64,000 bases of DNA from Rachycentron canadum (taxonomy: Eukaryota > Chordata > Actinopteri > Carangiformes > Rachycentridae), in assembly GCA_038496675.1 (NCBI GenBank), contig CM076666.1:10161231-10225230 (forward strand). Reading direction: 5' to 3'. Each line of letters begins with the position of its first letter. Position 1 is the stretch's first letter. The notes below the pieces were generated by a model, which did not search any database, had not been told where the DNA came from, and saw only the letters and a program-made list of their open reading frames with translations. Of this stretch, positions 28,130 to 42,337 are shown in pieces. The position numbers and the translations under genes were made by a program.

Positions 28130-28711
28130 TAACAGTTTGCTGTGTGCTTACATATCCCTGTTTGTGCGAGTGGAAGAAATAGTACTTGCATTACTTTTTT
28201 CTCATTTGACGTCAGCTGGTCAGCATGTGAAGAACATGATCCTTAAGTTGTGTCATCATGATTTTAACCAAACTTTGAACCTGTCTTCTCAGGTACTGAA
28301 GCCTGTCTGCTCTGACACAGTGACGGACTTGCTGATAGACACTGAACGAGAAGTGGGCAGATAAGAGATAGGAGGACAGAGGGAGGTGAGTGAAATGAAT
28401 AACGGAATCCATTCTGTTCACTATTTCTGGCCCTCTCACTCGCTCTGTATGCGAAGAGCTGCTACTGAGCTTTGTGGCTCATTGTTTATGGTGTTGCCCA
28501 ACCAGTCAGAAAACAGAAAACCTGCGACAGAGAGGTTGATTCACACCCACGCTGAGCTCCACAACAGTGTGTTTGTCTGTGTGCATGTATGTGTATTCTC
28601 CATCAAATCAGAGGTCATTTTTTTAGCCAACAACTTAATGGGCTATATCTTACAAAGCACAACACAAGCGTCTTTGCTAGTTTCAAACCAATACAGCTGT
28701 AATTTTCAAAT

Positions 28712-28973
28712 CCAGTGCCTTACCAGTCTTACCAACCGCTTAAAGCGCTTTGCAATGTTGGCTACATTCACCCATTCACACACACATTCATACAGCGTTT
28801 ACATATAGAGCACTTCTATCATTCACACGCACTCATACATTGATGGAACAGCCACCAGAGGCAATATAGGGTTCAGTATCTTGCCCAAGCACATTTTGAC
28901 ACACAAACTAGTAGAGCCAGGGATCGAACCACTGACCTGATTAGTGGATGATGCACTCTACCTCCTGCGCCAT
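28712..28973 (-). mobile_element. tRNA-derived SINE (teleost type)
   Basis: On the minus strand a tRNA-like head starts ATGGCGCAGGAGGTAGAGTG and includes a B-box GGTTCGATCCC (28920-28930 reversed). It is followed by CTTGGGCAAGATACTGAACCC, then GTGTGTGAATGGGTGAATG, and the tail with AAAGCGCTTT. This is a widespread percomorph SINE layout. It is old and imperfect; no clear target duplication was seen. Confidence 0.75.
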
Positions 28974-31702
28974 ATTATTATTGCAATCTGCCAAGATGCA
29001 AGCGTGCCTGGCTTTTGAAGGGAATGGGAGATGGTGCTGTGATTGGTTTATTGCATGTTATGGCCAAATCACCCCCATGAATAATTAGGAGATTAAGTAC
29101 AACCCTTCTGAAACATGGTGCAACGACTGTTTTTTGTTTTTTTGTGGGGTTTTTTTTTTTTTTTTTTTTAGTAATATGGACACACTCTAAGTGAATTTAT
29201 GCCATGTGCTTCAGACATTGCAGTTTGGACTGTTAGAATACAGCTCAATGCATGGACTGTGGAAAGCATGTGGATTTTGTCTGGGTTTATCACCCCCTCC
29301 ACCTTTATGTGTACTGATGGATCTGACTTTTTTAAAAGTTTTTTTTACCCTGCCTCTGTCATTGCTACCAGTTGCATGCCGCATGGCCGAATATCAAGAG
29401 CCATGATCAGATGTGTTACAATCTACTGAGCATCAAGAATGCCAGCACATATCCACTTTTTTTCCTTCCTTTGAATTTTCACATGTTGTCACAAGCCTTG
29501 TGGGGGCCAGGAAGAAAAATCACATGTAAACTAACAGATAGTGTACCCATAAATTTTGTAAAAGTCTATAGCCCTCTGTTTACCCATATACCTCAAGCTA
29601 CTACTATTACCTACAGCCTATTTCCTCACCTATTCTGTACCCATCTGAGTATCTGAATAAACAAAGGCCTTGTTTATCTTGTGGTCTAGTCTTCAGTTTC
29701 ACAGCTTCACACCGAGGATGCTTTCAGGTTTGACACAGTTTTTGTTCACAGTTGGTCTGGGGCTGTGGTCCTTGTGGCAGCCAAGTTCACTCACTGCTTT
29801 GGTAAACTGCTTGTGTATGTAAAGTAGCTTTTATGCAATTCACCCAGCAGCCTTCCCCACTATCATTTCAGTGGGAATGTGTTGAGGTCTGCGTGTGTGT
29901 GTTTATGTGTAAATAATTGATCACTGTAGAGGTTTTAGTGGATTGTGGGTGAGACTGAACCAGGCGGAAAAAGCTGCTCCACCGCTCTGCTCCACAGTGT
30001 GTGTAACATAACTATACCATGTCTGCTGCTGCTCAGTGGCATCTTGTTGGTGTCAAGTCAAAAATATCTTTTTCCATGTTTTCCACAGAAAACAAGCTGG
30101 TAACACAACTATGTCTTAAAGACGAAATTATTCACTGATTATTCACTTATACTAAAAGAAAAAAAAAAAATCAAACTGTAATTCTAAAAAAGTAATTGAT
30201 AGTGACAGTTATCAGTAGCTACATTGTATTGTGTTTAACAGGTTTGGTCAAACAGGGTTTTCTGGTTAGTTTACATACAGGAAGCCCAGTGGTGTCTCTC
30301 CAACAAGATATATTTTCATTTTCACATAAAAGCACACGCCATCACATTCACAGAAACTGACTAGTGTTCAAATTTACCACACACATATGCAAACACACAG
30401 AAACTGAAAGTTGATCACATGTCAATCCTACCACTTTTTTTTATATCTCACTCAATTCACACCATTTGCCTGTTCTTCTCTAATTTGTTGTGTTACTTCT
30501 TACTTCTTACTTGGTCGTATATCACTATAAGACTTTATTTTGTTCTGTCTTATTCTTGCTTTTTCCTTCCTGTGTGTCATTCCTTCTCTCTTTCTTGCCC
30601 CTTAGCCGCAGTGTCCTTGAGAAAGCAGTGACTTTGCCGACGAGCGCAGTAGAGCACATCACTCTATCTCTCTTTCTCTCTCTCTTTCTCTTGCTCACAC
30701 TCACACACACATACACTCACTGACACTGAGTCAACCCACCTAACCCACACACACACACAGTACATCCATAGCAACACTGTCAAGCAGAACCAGCCCTTAC
30801 AAGTCTCTTCCTTTAGTCTCCATAAATAATTCATCACCAGTAACACTGGCTGTACTTTATGCAAATATTGACAAACCTATTGCAGAGAAAAATTGAGACT
30901 GTCATTTCTTGTGTTGAGCAGTTTCTGCCCACTTACTGTTTCCAGAAAACATATAGTAAATTATCAAAAAAAAAGCTGTTGATACTAGCACAATATCTCA
31001 GTCAAGCCCACACTCAGATAAGAGATGATATTGTCTTCATTTAAAGGTAATTTATAGTTTTAGTAAAATTTACTCCAATTTTCGCTGTTATATCTAAAGA
31101 TGTCGACAAAACCAAGATTTAATTTGAAAGTTCAATTACTCTTCCTAAAGGTTTGTTACCACATTCAGACAAATTGCCCTCAGGTGAAACTGTAGTTCGC
31201 CTGCCAGCATGGACACATGATCCCCCTCTGCCCTCCTCCTTATTAAAGGTGCCCTCGACCAATCTTGGATCATGACAACCCATTGTCACAGTTTTCCGTA
31301 GCTTTTGAAATATAGATGGAGTCTGATTGTCTGGTGGTAAGATGAGATGTTATAGTCTCTGGATGTCGTTTGTTCTCGTTGGTCTCTGATTTCCATTAGA
31401 GTTCACAGAGTGCGTGTTGGGTCACTGCTTTTTCCTGCCGCCTTACGTGTTTTCTGTTGGAGATCAGGTATCTTGCGGTTAGTTTGCTGAATTGCTATAT
31501 ATGACAGCTGTGTTGCTGTAAGTGCATCCTGAATATTTATATTAGGTCACAACCACACGTAAATTATGCAGTATGCATTAACATGCTGTTATGTTCAAAT
31601 CGTTAATTTCTATTTTAAGTGTTGTTTTATCCTCTTTCTTCAACATCCATAGATCTACTGTATATACACACATTTAATGAGAATATCTCAGTGCTGCCTT
31701 GT

Positions 31703-31713
31703 TCTCTCTCTCA

Positions 31714-31763
<50 letters not shown>
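31703..31763. repeat. (TC)n microsatellite
   Basis: A nearly perfect TC run of about 60 nt, with one interruption (actt) near 31713. Confidence 0.9.
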
Positions 31764-31766
<3 letters not shown>

Positions 31767-32814
31767 TTATGTTTGTCACACGTTCAACTGTAAATGCTTC
31801 TGTAACCATGGAGACCAATCCCAAGGGGGAAAGTTGAGGCTGAATCTCTTTCTCACTCTTGTTTCCCTCCTTTGTCTCATGCCTGGCTGCAATCTAATGC
31901 TTTCCTCACACGCAAAGACAAACACAAACACGCACACATACAAGGATTTCAGAATATAAAAGCAGAAGAGATGTAGTTGTTGATTTATTTTGTTTTGTTC
32001 AATTAAGTGCTCGTGTAGAAGACGTGACCTAAACACTAAGCGTATGGACAGAGCTGAGGATTGATTTCTCTCTTGCTCTCTTGCTTGTTGGTGACCATGA
32101 CGTGCAGATGGACCTTTGGCCATTGTATACTTTGACAAAAGAGGCTGGTGGAGCCCGATTAAAGGAAAAAGATGATGTGAGGAGGGAGAATAATTGTAAA
32201 AAATAAAAAAAGTTGCATCTTGAAGAAAGAGCCTTGCTCTGATAAACACAACTTGTACCTTTAGAGGGTATGTGGTGATGCCAGGCTTCTGTCCTTCCAG
32301 TGTCCCAAATCAACATATGTTAGATAAAAAATGACTGAGGCAAAGTAGTAAGTCAGGTGACATCGTAATAGAGCGACAAAGTCCTCAAATGGATAGATGG
32401 ATTGGTAAAGTGTCTATTATTGTATCATGTCTATTATTATCACGACCTTTCCCTCTCTAAACTTAGAATGGTCATTTTTGGCCAAAGTGTAACATCTATT
32501 TATCAAAGTCCTTATTTTAACCCAAACCAAATCTAACTAAAGTGCAAATCTAACTAAAGAGAGGCAAACAGCATATTCTGATGCCTGATTTGGAGGACCT
32601 GCTGGTTTCTGGGTATGGGTCCAAATTAACTAAAAATGAACATATTCCTTTAGCTACATTTATTTGAGTTTTGAGACAGCCTGGAAATTTAAAAGTGCAG
32701 GGAATTCCATTTTGTCAATTCATAAGAAGACCTGCCCATTTGGCCTAGTGAAGTTTGATTTAGAATTAATAAAACACATTTTGTTATAAAGTGTGTACAG
32801 GGCAGCTGTAATGC

Positions 32815-33245
32815 AAGACCTCAGTCTCTCCGGTTTTTCCTCTCTTCCTTCACCACTTTTCTTTATCCATTCTTTTATCCCCCTGTCTTTCTTTCCTCCC
32901 TTCCTCCCCCCAGCTCGCACCCTTTATCCATTTTTGTCCTTCTTAGTTTCCCATTGTCTTTCACTAGTTTATTTACTGTGTCACTATTCTTACTCCCTCT
33001 CTTCAGTCACATGTCTTATCTCATGGCTCTGTTATTCTTCTCTAAATCAGTCACAATCTGTCATTCACCATCTCTCCTTCATTCACTCATGTCCTGCACC
33101 TCCCCACATAGCGTAAACCTTTTCTGTCATCCGGTTTTGTTCATTTCATCCGTTACTTCTCTAATTTTCTCTTTTCTCACTCGCCCTCCATCTCCTTTCC
33201 TCTCTCTCTCCTCGTGTTCCTTCCTTTCTCCCTTTCGGCCCCTAC
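32815..33245. repeat. Pyrimidine-rich low-complexity block
   Basis: About 430 nt dominated by C and T on the plus strand, with many CCTTCC, TCTCTC and CCCTC runs. Short open frames rich in Ser, Pro and Phe here are compositional. Confidence 0.7.
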
Positions 33246-34716
33246 ATCGTCTCCTGTGAGTCAGAGACAGACAGGAAGGAAGTGTGTAATGAAACAGCCA
33301 TATCGAGCACACTGCCCAAATTGACCTGGAATGAATGGAGTCACTGATCAGCTCCTGCTAAAGCACTGTAGATGACGAAGTAAGGAGGTGGGAGAGAAGC
33401 TGGAGCTTTCATATAAAACACTGTGATTTTGTCTACCAGTGGATCATAGCACACAATACACAACACTGTATGCATGTTTACACATATAAACACAAATAAA
33501 AACGATTATTCTATTGCAAGAGAGCTCTAATAGATGATAAATGATTTATTTTCCTGCTGTATTTTTCCTAAACTCAAAAGTTGGCAAAGTCCATGAACTG
33601 AGTCATTTGAGCTGAAGAGGGGGACACGATCTGCATTCAAGAGATTTTCACTTCTGTTTGAACAGAGAACAGAGAGGCAGACAGACGAGGCAAGAGCTGG
33701 AGAGTGAAAATTAGAAAAACACTGACAAACAGGAAGAGAGAGAATGGCAGGACACACTCTCCCCTGCCACTGAAGTTGTTCTATGTTTATTTATGCCTAA
33801 AATGTAAGCTTATAGCATTTTGAGTCCATTCTGTGAAATTAATCTCTTAAAAATACTTCATCCTTCGATGTAATTTGGCTTTCATAATGTATCTCGCTAA
33901 TCTGCTCATCTGGCATCACCCACCATACTGCTGCTTTTATTAATGAAAATTGACAGAGAGAGGGACACATCACTGGGATACCAAGTAGTATTACACATGT
34001 GCGCGTGCCTTTTTATATCGTAGAGTAGAAGCCCATTAGGGAATTAGTTCACATCTGGACAACCCTAGCTGCCCTCATGCTGTCACAAGTCATAACATGC
34101 TATATAATTGGGAGGGTTTCAATGATATTACATCAACAGCAACCTCTGTGAGACCTGTTTTGACCTGACCTTGACCTCTGGGAATATACAATTTTAGATT
34201 TTAGGTGTCGTGATAAGATAATATCGCCTTGCTAATACAAGGAGCAATACAAGGTGCGATTATTTTTCTACCCCACTCTACCCTACATACTAGCCATTGG
34301 CCCCAACCTGGGGCTATATAGTGGTCATACTCCACCATTTCTATTTATTTATGTGCATTTATTTATTTTTGTTTATAATGTTACTAGGAAGCAGCAATAC
34401 CTCCCCTTTTTTAAGTTGAATTTGACGGCTGGCATTTATTTTAATATACTTGCACAAACCTGCTTGGACACTCACACACACAAAGAGGTGAGGGTGTGAC
34501 AGCCTTGTGTGTTGGCAAACTTGAGCTTAGCAGTGAAGAGCCTTTTTAAGCAGGATTAAGACTTTAAGTGTCACTGGAACAGACAAGTAGGCCAAAGACC
34601 ATTGGATATCACTTACATTGCAACAATTAGCATCAGTGTGTGGGTGTGTGTGAGTGGTTGTATGTAAAATAGTGTGTGTGGTAGATTATTTGTGGAAAAA
34701 CAGGAGTAAACTAGCA

Positions 34717-34719
<3 letters not shown>

Positions 34720-34757
<38 letters not shown>
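34720..34757. repeat. (AC)n microsatellite
   Basis: About 19 AC units; a degenerate AC stretch follows at 34858-34900. Confidence 0.9.
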
Positions 34758-34758
<1 letters not shown>

Positions 34759-34962
34759 TCACAAGTCTCCTCACAGACTATGGACTGTGGAGCCTCGGCA
34801 GAGCCCTGGCAGGACCATCTGTTCCTGCTGAAATCAGCACAGCAGGAGACTACCAGCACACACATGAACATGCACACACACACACACAAACACACACACA
34901 GTTGAGTACTGTCCTGCGTCAGTGTGGGGAATAAATAGACTATCACTATGCCAACATACTGG

Positions 34963-34964
<2 letters not shown>

Positions 34965-35056
<92 letters not shown>
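34965..35056. repeat. (GT)n(GA)n compound microsatellite
   Basis: About 38 GT units pass directly into 8 GA units. Confidence 0.9.
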
Positions 35057-37002
35057 ATGAAGTTTTTAGTTAAAACTAAGGTAAATCACAGCGATGACAG
35101 GTGGAAATGACTGATAGATAGAAAAGAAGTGCACTATCAAATACATTCATCCATCCATCCTTGTTACCCTGTGACCCAAGTCTCTCCAGTCTGGCCCCGC
35201 ATCAGCAGAAACAGCTTTGTCTATTTTAATAATCGACCGAGGGGTTACACTCCCCTGTCAATGTTATCTATTTCCCTCCTACAAGCAACATCAGCATTTT
35301 CTGTGCTTTTCACTATCTCATCAATACTACTGATCTGACCTCCTCTGGCCTGCACCTGGACCCAGTCAAGACAGACCTACAGTGTAGTAGTTTGATGCAT
35401 AGACAGTAGCATTAGAGTTTCAATTTAACTTAGGGCTATATTTGATGATAGAATCCCAGGAAAGCCTAGAAATACGGAGATAGAATTGAGAATTGTAATA
35501 AACCACAGAAATCAATAATGCGTTCAACAAAAATTGATCTAACCTTGTCCTGCTGTTAATATAGATTAAAAAGCACATTTTGATCAATACACCAAAGCAT
35601 AAACATTTATCTTCATTTTTCTAAGCTTGTTGTCCACTTCATCAGTCTGCATACTCTGTGGTGTGTATATATAGTGCTTGTGTGGTCTTATTGTGCGCAT
35701 TACTGACCCACTTCTTGATCATAGGTTTTCAAAAGAGGCAATTACATTATTAAAGTTATTAGCGATTGGACTGGTGAACCCTGTTAAAAAGTGAAAAGGT
35801 ATATTTTCCCTTTCGACAAGGACATTATAAAGTAACAGTTAACATATTGCGAAAACAACATTTTGATATATCACCACAAAAGGTGATCTTACTCAGCAAT
35901 GAGTGAGCAATGTATACTCTTAATGAGTTGGAAAATTTATTAGAAAACAATCGGGACAAAGGCCTCCAGATTTATTTCAGAAGTGGTGGATGCAAACTGT
36001 GTGAGCTAGCCATATTAAGCAATAAATCTATTACTTTCTTATTTTGGTATATAGAGTTGTATGCATGGCTTTCTGCCAGCACATAGGCAACTAGGGGAAG
36101 ATCCTCCTTTTCCAGCTTGCTGCCTGCAACTGCAGGATGCCCCCAGCAGCTGGCCATAAGATCATGAATTCGATAGACACCGCAATGCTGCACAGGGCTG
36201 TAGATACTCTGAGATGGTTTTAGGTTCACTCCAAACCTGCTCTTAAACATGCAATAAATTACAGTATATGCAAACTGCATTATGCTCAATCAGCTATAAG
36301 TGACAGAAATTAAGTTGGGGAGGTTCAATGGCCCATTGTCCCACTGTACTGTACTTAGAAATACCATCATCTTAGAAATACCTGACTGAGCCATGCAGGT
36401 GTTCTCACACTTTGTTAGCACTATCACTATGTTCATAAACTTGGATCTCCTTTTCCTTTTCAGAGGTTTGGTTTGGTACAATGTGTCAACAACAACATCA
36501 AACTACAGATGCTCTTTATCTGGAGATCATGAGGTAGCCTACATGTTATCAAGTTGAGATATGGGTCGCCCCAGCTCAGTTTTTCCATTCCCATGTCCTG
36601 TGTAGGAGATTATCTCTCCAGATGCAACCTTAAAATGTCTCACACAGCACAGACGTGGACTCTTCAGGTGTTTTCAGTTGTAACAAAGTAAATAAAATCC
36701 AAATCTCATTTTATATTTTAAGTTATGCTCCTAAAACATGTATAGAATGACATGTATAGAAATTTGAACATAATCACATTCAAGAATACTGCCATGTTTA
36801 CATACAGGTACAGATAGAGGTAGTCTCTTATCGAGCAGGAAAAAGTCAATGTGGATAGAGATATGAGGCAGGATTACCTTGGCAGTGTGTCATACAAACA
36901 CTGGAAGAACGATCCAATTGAGCCAGCAGTTACATTCTCCTACTACTAATAAGTAGTGTGAAGATATGTAAGGGAGCATTAGGAAAATACATTTTTAAAA
37001 AA

Positions 37003-37031
37003 AGGCATCATCATCATCATCATCATCATCA
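37003..37031. repeat. (CAT)n trinucleotide repeat
   Basis: About nine CAT units, non-coding. Confidence 0.85.
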
Positions 37032-40000
37032 CAATTGGGAGCATATTTATTTCCATTACATTAAAATTTATCCATAGAAAATAAAAGCTGATTCTTAAAT
37101 AACCATAAACCTGTTTGCCTGCAAGTTGGTCTGAATAGTTGTAATTATTTTGTGTAATTTTTTTTCGATTTGTAGACTGTGAAGAACTATTTTTGATTAA
37201 TTAATTTTTATGTCTTGTCAAATGTTAAATATTACATCAAGAGAAAGAAAAGATAAAAACTCAGGTATCAGCCCACACATGAGCATTTCATTAGAGTCCA
37301 ATCAAAAGTGTAAGTAGTTCTCTCATTCTTTTTAATTTTCTCTTCTATTAGTGTCTAAATTGGATTCACCTTGACTCCCAGGTGTAAAACAGTTCCTGAT
37401 TAAATGGTCGTAATGAAAATCAGGAGAGAACAACCAGCATGTGACAACTGGAATTGAGAGCCATAGTTTTAAATGAAAGTGTAATGCTTTAATGGGCCTA
37501 TTCCAGGCAGTGTTTTCAGTTTGCAATCAGCCATTGTCCCCTGGTTGTCACATCGGTTAAATACTCTCTGTGCCGAGTGCTAAGCATTGTTGTAGAGGAA
37601 CAGACAGAGAACTGAAGCAAGAAAAGTTGTCAGGGAGGAGCAAATTGTAAAAAAACAGGGAGACATAGACACAGAGGGAGAAAGCAGAATGAGCTTCAAA
37701 TGAGTATAAATTCTGTACAATGTCTACACCTCTTTAAACAGAGTGATATACAACTAAGAGGTGGCAAGAAATGAAGATGGCTGCACCATTACGGACATGT
37801 GGCACATGCCTGACACCATTTCCCTGGTGTCCTTTATTGTCTGTATCTGTTCAGCACGTCTAACCTGCTGCATAGTTCTGCATTAATGAGACATAATGCA
37901 GTAATGTATCTAGCACTTCCTCCTGATTCTATTGCCACTATATAGGCTGTATGCAAAAAAAAAAGTGCACAAACCCCACTGTTGTATTTTTGCTCTTTTC
38001 TGTGCACGATGCATTTGTGTACGGGAAAACTTCAGCAGTTTGTGCATTTATAGTCTCAATATCTGTTTGCAAACAAGCTTCCTTCACATTTTTGTTTAAG
38101 TGGTCTCTCTATGGCATTGTTTACTTGTGGTAGCTTGATAGCCCAAGTATTGGTTCCTCAAATCTCATTAGTCAGAGGTTGTTAGAGGCCTCTTTTCCAC
38201 CCTTACTTCCACCAAACTATCAAGTATACTGGTCTAGATACAATTTAAACCACTTACAGTGATCACGTCTGCTCAAGTGAAATTGATCACTATGAACAGA
38301 TTATTATTATACCCAAATTTTTTTCTTTATTTATCATGCATTTTACCATCTAATTGACATTTGTATATTCAAGTGGCCCTCTCTTGCTCCAAGCCTAGTC
38401 TGAATGGTCACGGTGAAAGCATTAGTACTTTCCACTCACGCAAGACACCTGCTGCTGTGAGAGAGCAAGGATGATAATTATGCACTGTAAAAGTACCAAA
38501 ACGCCAGCAGAGCAGGAATGAGTGAGCAGAATAACTCAATGAGCCACAGCGGTGAAGATATCACATGCTGTGTGAGTGAGCACAGCAGGCACATGTACAT
38601 GCACACGCACACACCTAGTGAAGTTTTATTGGGAGAACGGGTAGGGACACTGTGGTAGTACAAAGATACAGATATGTTTGAAGAGAAACATCTTGACAGT
38701 GTGCATTAGTAAGTTGTAGAATTTTTCCATATGTTGTTGTGTATGGAAACACTCAAAACAAGCATTTTAGCATTAGCATTAGAATTCAATGCTCATATAC
38801 TGTTTGTATAGGAATGTTTCTGTCCCAGGTTTTTTGATCCAAAAAGGCGGTTGATCACTGTAAACGTGATCACTACAAGCTATTTTATCATAATTGTAAG
38901 AGGAATAAACAAGTTTTTAAAATGTTTGAACTTCCAGGTGCTTTTTAGTGGGTGAGCCAGGAGTTTATCTGGACAAGTCTCTCAAATCCGCAGGCAGTAA
39001 AATACAGACACTTCCTGTGGCTGTGCAGCAGTGCCTCTTGACCTACCACTGTATCTTTTTCAGATCTTGATAAATGGTCTCCTCATTCACCCCAAGTGGC
39101 AGAACAGGAGGGTCAGAGCATCCACCCTTTGCCTGTGGCCCTGATACCTGAAGGAAGACAGTATATCTAACTAAAATGGTTCCCTATGAAGTGTCTCCTT
39201 TACCCTGTTTGTCTCTCTTTTTCCCGAATTAAGTCCAGTCCAGTCCAGCTCCTGGTATTCTGTTTTTATACTAAGGTTATTGTCTTCATTAATTTTTTCT
39301 TCACATGCCTGCTCATCAGAATGAGTTATACTCATAGTTCATTTGGGTGTTCATTGTGTGTTTATCTCAATGCAATCCCTTCTTTTTGTCAACATATGTC
39401 ATGAATGTTATATTTGTTATACTTGTTAATCTGCATTGATGAATTTAATTACAAGTTAATAATAAAAACCCTCCATGGTAGTGTGCTGTAATAGTCAAAG
39501 GTCGAAAGAACTTTCTGTCCACAAAGCTGTGAGCCATATTTTCACACATTTACTCTTATGCGAGTAAAAGGAGGACGCTCACATGCTTTATCCAGCTCAG
39601 ATTACTCTCAAATTATTCCAACTTCTATTTTAGTCAGTGTGTTTGCAGCCTATTAAAGTCTAATGCCTTCACATCCAGTACAATAAAGACGTTCTCTCAG
39701 CAAAAAAAAAAAAAAGATGAAAAGAAATCCAACAAATTAGGAAATAGAAAAGGACAGATGAGGAAATGAGATGTTGTTAGGGTGGAGGAGAAATGGGACA
39801 TGAATAGCAAATAGGGAAGCTTATGTGGGAAGCAGTGACATGTTAAGGAAATACACAAAACTTCAAAACCTTCATCAAAATTCAAGTATGCATTCTTATA
39901 TTTTCAAGAAGAACAGAGGCTGCACTCTACTTCTCTCTGCTATCGCCTCTGCAATCAAAAATTACCCTCCTGAATCTTTCCACCTCTATCTCTGTCCCTC

Positions 40001-41902
40001 CCTCCTCTCTCCCTCTGTCAGACATTTTGGTCAGCAAGCTCCTGTTTACACAATGCATGCTCCCTCACAACAGAGGTGGTTTAGAGATAGGCGTATGGGA
40101 ACGTGATTCTGCATCCATTCTGTTTATTGCTGGCCACCTGGTCCTAAGAGTTTCATTATTTGGGTGTGCTGGTGTCTTGTGTGTCCGTGTTTGTCAAATT
40201 CATTACCACACGCTTTTTGCAGATGTTTTCCTAGATGCAAACATTGTGGCACCGGTAACCAAGGAGCCAGCAACACGCGAGCCAGTACTAATATAACATA
40301 CAGGCTGCTCACACACTCAAACAGCCATTCAGGGGTATAAAAAAATGTTGAAACTTCATGGGTCAGAAATAGCCTTGGTGAGAAAAAGCATGCTTGAGAG
40401 CAAAAATATCTTACCCACTCAGGCTCTGAAATAACTGTACAAAATATCACAGAGAATTTACTGCCAGAAATATCATCCATGTGTATACCTGTGTGTTTCT
40501 TAGATTAGCTTCATTGTAGGTCTGCTTCACTAGAGTGCAGAGAGAGATTTCTATGGTTGTTGGCTGAGAGAATGAGTGAGTATGACATGTGACAGCAGGG
40601 CAAGAACTGGAACTAACGCAAGGAGCTGCAAGAGCATGACACCCATTAGGCTACCTTGTGATGGGTCCCTCAGCACCTTTTCTTTTTTTAAACTCTACAT
40701 GAGATGTTTTTGTCCTTTGTCTCACAAAATGGTCTCATTTTCTTATGTGCCAAAAATATGGATTAATATCAAAAAGCAAACAATATGGTGCAGCTATATA
40801 AACAGTTTGAGTTTCAGATGACAAGACTCGTACATGAAGTAAATCAATTGATTGACAGGACAAAACAATCATTAGTTCACATGCTAATATTTACTGTAAA
40901 TTGAATATATTTAGCTTTTGGACTGTTGGCAGATGAAACAAGACATTTTAAAGCATCACCTTGGGCTCTGGTAAAAAGTGATTAAACAAGAATGATAATA
41001 ATTAGCTAGTTGCAACTTTAAATGCATAGAGAACTGAAATGTTATTATAAAAAGAGAAGTACATTCAGAAACACACAGTATGTTGTCCATTAACACATTG
41101 CATGTGCACACATGTAAGTGGATGTTAAAGACTTTCACAGAAAAATAAGAGTTACAGACTGCAGCTAAATAAAAAAGGGTAAGTGATGGCTAGCAATAAT
41201 GAATTCAAATAAGTAAATTGATGTTAGCTTTATATAAAGGAAATCTGTGCGCTGTCTGGACTTTGTGTTTGAGATAATATCTTCTTCCAAACTATGGCAG
41301 GAAGCTTTTTCCTGGGACGGCGCCCAAGGCTTTCTTTGTTGTAATCACACTACAGATGGTTTTTGTAGCTAAAATTCTCTAAAATAAAAAAAGATACTTT
41401 ACTCTCTTCTAACCGTGTTACAGTCACAACATGACAGTCAACTACATTTTAAGGAGTTCGAAAGCAGAATGACCCAGAAGTCTGATAAGCTAATTACAAT
41501 ATTAAGCAGAAAATCTGAAGTCTTAAAGGGAATACATTGTGAAAATAAGCTCCTCCAACACTAATTAGTTCTCTCTTTCTCTGGCTTTTGTCAGTCCTCT
41601 GTCTCCTCACTTTTTTTATTCCACTGTTCATCTCATTTGATGGTTATCAGATGAGAAAGGTGTAAATTGCTGCTCAGAGCCATCTCAGCAAATTCCCCTG
41701 CTCTGCTGTCTCTCCATCTTTCAATCAGTTCCCATCCCTCGTTTCTTATCCTCTGCCCGATTCCTTTCATCTCCTTAGGGAAAACAGGATGTAATCACCA
41801 TCTCTTGGCTCAGGCAGGAGAAGGACACGTCACAGGTGTGAGTGTGTGTCTGTGTGTGAGTGTGTGTGGTTCCCCCATGCATAAACTTCTAGGACAAATA
41901 CT

Positions 41903-41905
41903 GTG

Positions 41906-41961
<56 letters not shown>
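41903..41961. repeat. (TG)n(TA)n microsatellite at left gap edge
   Basis: TG units with one CG interruption, then about 9 TA units, running into the gap. Confidence 0.9.
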
Positions 41962-42337
41962 NNNNNNNNNNNNNNNNNNNNNNNNNNNNNNNNNNNNNNN
42001 NNNNNNNNNNNNNNNNNNNNNNNNNNNNNNNNNNNNNNNNNNNNNNNNNNNNNNNNNNNNNNNNNNNNNNNNNNNNNNNNNNNNNNNNNNNNNNNNNNNN
42101 NNNNNNNNNNNNNNNNNNNNNNNNNNNNNNNNNNNNNNNNNNNNNNNNNNNNNNNNNNNNNNNNNNNNNNNNNNNNNNNNNNNNNNNNNNNNNNNNNNNN
42201 NNNNNNNNNNNNNNNNNNNNNNNNNNNNNNNNNNNNNNNNNNNNNNNNNNNNNNNNNNNNNNNNNNNNNNNNNNNNNNNNNNNNNNNNNNNNNNNNNNNN
42301 NNNNNNNNNNNNNNNNNNNNNNNNNNNNNNNNNNNNN
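41962..42337. other. Assembly gap (376 N)
   Basis: 376 unknown bases with (TG)n(TA)n on both sides, so the true content is likely a long dinucleotide array. Confidence 0.98.

Larger units (their letters stand above)
26101..41902. other. Non-coding DNA with repeats, no gene recognised
   Basis: Apart from the listed transposon, SINE and microsatellites, I see no exon-like conserved reading frame or RNA gene. Notable content: T-rich low complexity at 29129-29171, a pyrimidine-rich block at 32815-33245, clustered nuclear-receptor-like half-sites at 34160-34176, (CAT)n at 37003-37031, and paired TGATCAC-type motifs near 38258 and 38850. Confidence 0.5.

Noticed and set aside
28386..28808. 140-codon plus-strand frame
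   Set aside because: Runs into a tRNA-derived SINE on the other strand; no domain; chance.
28920..28973. tRNA-like A and B boxes
   Set aside because: They belong to a SINE head; no intact cloverleaf or acceptor stem seen.
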